In this document: positions 44,334-47,437 of the stretch, in pieces | How the letters are laid out: each line of letters starts with the position of its first letter | Numbering within the stretch: position 1 is the first letter of the stretch | Position numbers and translations under genes: made by a program | NCBI GenBank assembly: GCA_014728295.1 | Contig: WJLW01000101.1 | Coordinates: forward strand, 1 to 47,437 | Source: Chitinivibrionales bacterium | Lineage (GTDB): Bacteria > Fibrobacterota > Chitinivibrionia > Chitinivibrionales > WJKA01 | Direction of reading: 5' to 3' | DNA length: 47,437 bases | Notes under the pieces: model-generated | What the model was told of the DNA's origin: nothing | What the model saw: the letters and a program-made list of their open reading frames with translations, nothing else | The model's database searches: none

Positions 44334-45068
44334 CCACAAACGGCGGATAATCAGAATCAGTCTGATTTTAGTGGTTTTTTGCGCCTGCTTAGTACTGAAG
44401 AGACCCGCGATGGTGCTACGACGCGCAATGAAGTGCTTTCATATAACAGCACCAACGGCCTGCCGAGTAAAACCCGCGTGACCAACAGTGACGGCAAGCA
44501 AAAATTTACCCGTATCACATACGCCATAGAGGAGAAAAAACCGGACCAGACACTTGTTTACCAGGCCATGAAAGATGCCAATATGCTCAGCCGGCAGACG
44601 GAAACCGTAGTGTACGAAAAAGCGCCGGGCGATGGGAGTACCTCGGTTTTATCTACGGATGTGCGTTCCGCGCAGACAATTACCTATTCGAATGTTCTCG
44701 GGTCTTACGGGTGGGCGCCGTGGCAAGTTTATTCCTGGAAAGCGAATTTTCTTTCCAGTGGTTCGCCAGATAAGACATTTGCGGATTTTAACCATGTGTC
44801 AGGTGCATCAAATCCCAACTGGCAGCTGATGAATACTACGGATATGATGGGGCTACAAGGAAACATTCTTCAAATTTCGAAACCTTCACAAGCTACTGAT
44901 GTAACCGTTTTCCGTAATGATAATGTACTGCCCATCGGTGTAATCCGGGGCGGCTCGTTTTATGAATGTGGGATTTACACCGGTGATTATACCGATGGCA
45001 AGTCGCCGCATTATTGCGAATACTCAAAACCCGAATATTTTTTTACCAAAATCTCACGAAGCGTTTAA
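44334..45068 (+). pseudogene. RHS/YD-repeat-type protein fragment
   Basis: The coding-like frame begins after a TAG at 44331, with no ATG or ribosome site: 'ADNQNQSDFSGFLRLLSTEETRDGATTRNEV'. It continues with YD-repeat-like text 'LSYNSTNGLPSKTRVTNSDGKQKFTRITYAIE' and 'MLSRQTETVVYEKA', then a non-repetitive segment, stopping at 45068. RHS proteins are normally thousands of residues long, so about 244 codons is a small internal piece. It lies in a zone of decayed genes. The function of the original protein (often a polymorphic toxin or surface protein) cannot be given. Confidence 0.6.
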
Positions 45069-45249
45069 TCGAAACTGCTTTTTTTTGCACAACTCAATGA
45101 TTCTTGGACATTTGGTACTGAGCCATTCTAATCTTGATATCGCCCTTGGTGCGATCGACAAATTGATACTACGAAGCGGCGCAGAAAACGCTTAAATACT
45201 GGAGCACCGCAACGATGTGACAGACGCGATAGCGTGTTTATCTTAAGAT

Positions 45250-47154
45250 TTATTTCTTTTGCGGATTCATGATTTTTTTGGATTGTGAGAAATAAACTCC
45301 CGCCGCCGCGGTGGCACCCGAAGAAGGCAGAATCGTGGTTGCATGCTGCCGGGGAACTCGCGCAAGCATGTTGAGGGGGATTGCGCGACCGGCCGCATCG
45401 TACAGTCGGGGAGAACCGGCTGCGACTACCGACCGCACCGGTCGATTTGGCCGGCGATGCCCCATGGCGCCGACCGCCAATGGCGGTTCGTAGTAAATAC
45501 CCAGGAATTCCGAAACGAACAGCCATTTTTCGGTCGTGGTGAGCCGGATTGCGGTTACGCCCTCAATCTCGTCAAAAAAGAAGAGCGCCGGCCGGCCCGC
45601 TGACGCCGCAAAGCCCGATTCGTGAATTACATCGACCCATCCCGCCCCGGTTTGCAGCGAAACCGTGAAATCGTAGGTTTCGTCGTTGATGAAATCGATC
45701 AACAATGCATTGATTGCGGTATCCTGCCCGAATGTCACGGTCATCGTGCCGCCACCCACCTCACCAGGGTACCAGGACTGGCTTGAACGAGGGCTGGTCG
45801 CAAAATTGTAGGTTCGCGCAACGAAATCACTGTTCAGGTCGGCAAAACCTGAGTCGGGCCTGATAAATGTCCAGGTCGTATCGAACGCGGTAGTAGTGGC
45901 CGCGAAATAGGGTTTGATAACATTCAACCAGATATCCTGCACGTAAAAATAGCCCAGCCCTGCCACTTTTGATGAATCGGCATACGTCTCCTGCCCCTTT
46001 GACCGTCCCTGGTACCCGGCCGCGAGCTTATAAATCAGGTCCTCGGACCCAACCACCATTCGTGTTGCGACATCATTGTGAGCATCACCGCTGCCAAAGC
46101 CGTTGAGAGCAATCATTGTTGCGGTTGTCAAGATACTGTTACACCAGCCGTCGTACACATAGCGGGCATCCGAACGAACACCGCTGGCGTCCCCGGCAAT
46201 AAATTCAAAGCCCATACCAAAGCGCCCGGCCCAGGGAGTGTTGCCGTTGAGCGTATACGAATCACCCTTAACGGTATCGCTGCACATGTGCTTGTACATC
46301 CGGTCGGCCAGGACCTTGAAAACCGGGAACGGCTGGTATTCGACCTGCTCACCCGCACCCCATACATTCTTATAGGTGAACGGGGTCCGCACACTGACAA
46401 TCGTGCCGCTGCCGTCATCCAGACCGCCGTTTTCCATGCGCGCCTTGCCGGTTGCCGCCCAGCAGCCGGTTATGTTCGTAAGCCCCATCGAATCGAGCGC
46501 TGTCGTCCATTGGTCGTAGTCAAATCCGGCCAGCATGGCATTGACCGCGTCGGTGCCGCCAAAGTAGAACCACGCGGCGATCATCACGCCCACATAGCCT
46601 TCCTGATGATTGGGGTTCCATTCCTTGCGCCAGTTGTAAGCCTGAAACAGGTCGCGATGAACGGTTGCATCGAAATTCTGACAATAATTACCGGCCACCG
46701 TCAGCGATTTCATCAACCAGTCGCAGCGCGTCTTTTCGTCTGCGGTCAAGGCGTCCCACACCACCGGCGTATGTCTGGCAAGCGCCAGCGTCTGTGCGGC
46801 GCTGTTATCGGCCCAACCGGCAATCGTGCCGCGGCACAGCGGTTCATTACCGCCGGCGACCATGAAGCGAATCTGCTCGAGCAATCGGTTTATTACCGGT
46901 GTGCCGTCGGTTGTCTGAACCGCAGGATCCTCGTACACGGCCAATGCCATGAAGTTCATTGCCTTGCCGGTGTGCAGAACTTTGTACTTCGTATACTCCT
47001 GGTTGACAGTCGAAGTAAAAAACCAGCGCACCAGGTTCTCGGTAACCGCTGTATCTATCCACTCCTGGCTCAAAGCCGGACCGGCCGCTGCCTGTGACGA
47101 AAAAAGGAGTACCGCCCCAATCGCCATACGGCGCGATGCTTTGATAATATCCAT
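45250..47154 (-). CDS. Large secreted protein with C-terminal sorting-like domain, function unknown
   Basis: 634 residues. The start at ATG 47154 has AAAGG 7-8 bases upstream; further in-frame ATGs at 47169 and 47181 lie before it. A signal peptide (MDIIKASRRMAIGAVLLFSSQAAA) precedes about 400 residues rich in Trp, Tyr and helix-forming stretches ('EKTRCDWLMKSLTVAGNYC', 'NWRKEWNPNHQEGYVGVMIAAWFYFGG', 'NGFGSGDAHNDVATRMVVG'), perhaps an alpha/alpha-barrel as in polysaccharide lyases. A galactose-binding-like beta-sandwich follows (about 430-550, 'YPGEVGGGTMTVTFGQ'). The end 'SPRLYDAAGRAIPLN ... AAAGVYFSQSKKI' resembles the sorting domains in this genome. No catalytic motif is recognised. Confidence 0.65.
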   Translation of the reverse strand: MDIIKASRRMAIGAVLLFSSQAAAGPALSQEWIDTAVTENLVRWFFTSTVNQEYTKYKVLHTGKAMNFMALAVYEDPAVQTTDGTPVINRLLEQIRFMVAGGNEPLCRGTIAGWADNSAAQTLALARHTPVVWDALTADEKTRCDWLMKSLTVAGNYCQNFDATVHRDLFQAYNWRKEWNPNHQEGYVGVMIAAWFYFGGTDAVNAMLAGFDYDQWTTALDSMGLTNITGCWAATGKARMENGGLDDGSGTIVSVRTPFTYKNVWGAGEQVEYQPFPVFKVLADRMYKHMCSDTVKGDSYTLNGNTPWAGRFGMGFEFIAGDASGVRSDARYVYDGWCNSILTTATMIALNGFGSGDAHNDVATRMVVGSEDLIYKLAAGYQGRSKGQETYADSSKVAGLGYFYVQDIWLNVIKPYFAATTTAFDTTWTFIRPDSGFADLNSDFVARTYNFATSPRSSQSWYPGEVGGGTMTVTFGQDTAINALLIDFINDETYDFTVSLQTGAGWVDVIHESGFAASAGRPALFFFDEIEGVTAIRLTTTEKWLFVSEFLGIYYEPPLAVGAMGHRRPNRPVRSVVAAGSPRLYDAAGRAIPLNMLARVPRQHATTILPSSGATAAAGVYFSQSKKIMNPQKK

Positions 47155-47213
47155 GATGAAACCTTTCATGTACACAGCCATCCCATAGGATTACACTGAA
47201 CTATTGACAAAAA

Positions 47214-47286
47214 GGGTTGGATGGTAACATGTTTTGATAGTAAACAAATTAGCTCAAAACAAGGAGAGTTACCATGAATCCAACCC
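47214..47286 (+). promoter_or_regulatory. Leader inverted repeat over the transposase start codon
   Basis: GGGTTGGATGGTAAC (47214-47228) pairs with GTTACCATGAATCCAACCC (47268-47286), 15 pairs with a 4-base bulge. The right arm contains the ATG (47274), and AAGGAG (47261-47266) lies in the loop. A TTGACA (47204-47209) with TAACAT (47225-47230) could start transcription beyond the left arm, so only read-through RNA would fold. Confidence 0.5.
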
Positions 47287-47437
47287 GTCATTAGTCTACA
47301 TTACTGAAGCAGGTCATGGATATTATTCCTCAAAATCTGGTTTCTAAGCTTGCCCGTAAACATGAAGTCGATAAAAAGAGTCGCAGTTTTCGCCCTTGGA
47401 GCCATGTGGCATCAATGGTTTTTGCACAGCTTTCTCA
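47274..47437 (+). pseudogene. IS4-family (DUF4372) transposase N-terminus, cut by window edge, with in-frame TAG
   Basis: ATG 47274 with AAGGAG 7 bases upstream starts 'MNPTRH', then TAG (47292-47294), then the same frame continues 'STLLKQVMDIIPQNLVSKLARKHEVDKKSRSFRPWSHVASMVFAQLS' to the window end. This is the DUF4372 N-terminal domain of IS4-family transposases, whose 'SF..WS..v.M.fAQLS' ending is characteristic. The TAG may be a CAG mutation; an internal ATG (GTCATGGAT, near 47315) could rescue translation. The left end of the element probably lies between about 47190 and 47214. Confidence 0.75.

Noticed and set aside
44349..44367. AATCAGA-N5-TCTGATT hairpin followed by a T-rich stretch, like an intrinsic terminator
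   Set aside because: It lies inside the coding-like frame of the RHS fragment, so the base pairing is probably coincidental.

Overview
The window looks like a chromosomal segment (roughly 50% GC by eye) of a Gram-negative bacterium of the Fibrobacterota-Chlorobiota-Bacteroidota (FCB) group. A member of the Fibrobacterota or the Chitinispirillum-like lineages is my best guess, but that is inference. The reasons are a PorU-like C25 peptidase of the type IX secretion system (T9SS), several secreted proteins whose C-termini resemble T9SS type A sorting domains, lipoprotein and secreted glycoside hydrolases, and a hybrid histidine kinase with a LacI-type sensor. No rRNA, tRNA or CRISPR array was seen.

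Layout. 1-2.8 kb (minus): a 3'-truncated secreted protein, a secreted two-CBM6-like protein and a GNAT acetyltransferase. 3.2-6.2 kb (plus): a 966-residue LacI-sensor hybrid histidine kinase behind a good sigma70-type promoter. 6.2-8.9 kb (minus): a small hypothetical protein coupled to a GT-C-like membrane protein, then a zinc-ribbon/DUF975-like membrane protein. 9.1-14.3 kb (plus): three related secreted proteins; the first is broken by an in-frame TAA. 14.7-15.9 kb: a probable outer-membrane beta-barrel. 16.0-19.2 kb (minus): a YgbA-family protein, a small lipoprotein-like barrel protein, a GH113-like lipoprotein and an HD-GYP response regulator.

19.4-23.3 kb (plus) is the most coherent system: Rrf2 regulator, ThiS-like sulfur carrier with a C-terminal tail, PLP-dependent O-acetylhomoserine sulfhydrylase, MoeB/ThiF-like E1 enzyme, JAMM protease, DsrE-like protein and TusA-like protein. 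The genes overlap or are closely spaced. It matches the protein-thiocarboxylate route to homocysteine known from Wolinella (HcyS/HcyD/HcyF with MetY), here extended with two sulfur-relay proteins and an Rrf2 regulator that has a palindrome on its own promoter. PorU follows at 23.5-27.6 kb.

27.6-38.4 kb (minus) is a compact DNA-repair operon rmuC-recC-recB-recD. From 38.5 kb onward the DNA looks like a decay and insertion zone: a palindromic mini-element, an IS21-type istA remnant, a 21-bp degenerate tandem repeat, a truncated nucleotidyltransferase pair ending in a 16-bp perfect inverted repeat, an intact DUF5060-type glycoside hydrolase, a heparinase II/III-like pseudogene, an RHS/YD-repeat fragment, a large secreted protein, and at the right edge the start of an IS4-family (DUF4372) transposase whose leader can fold over its own start codon.
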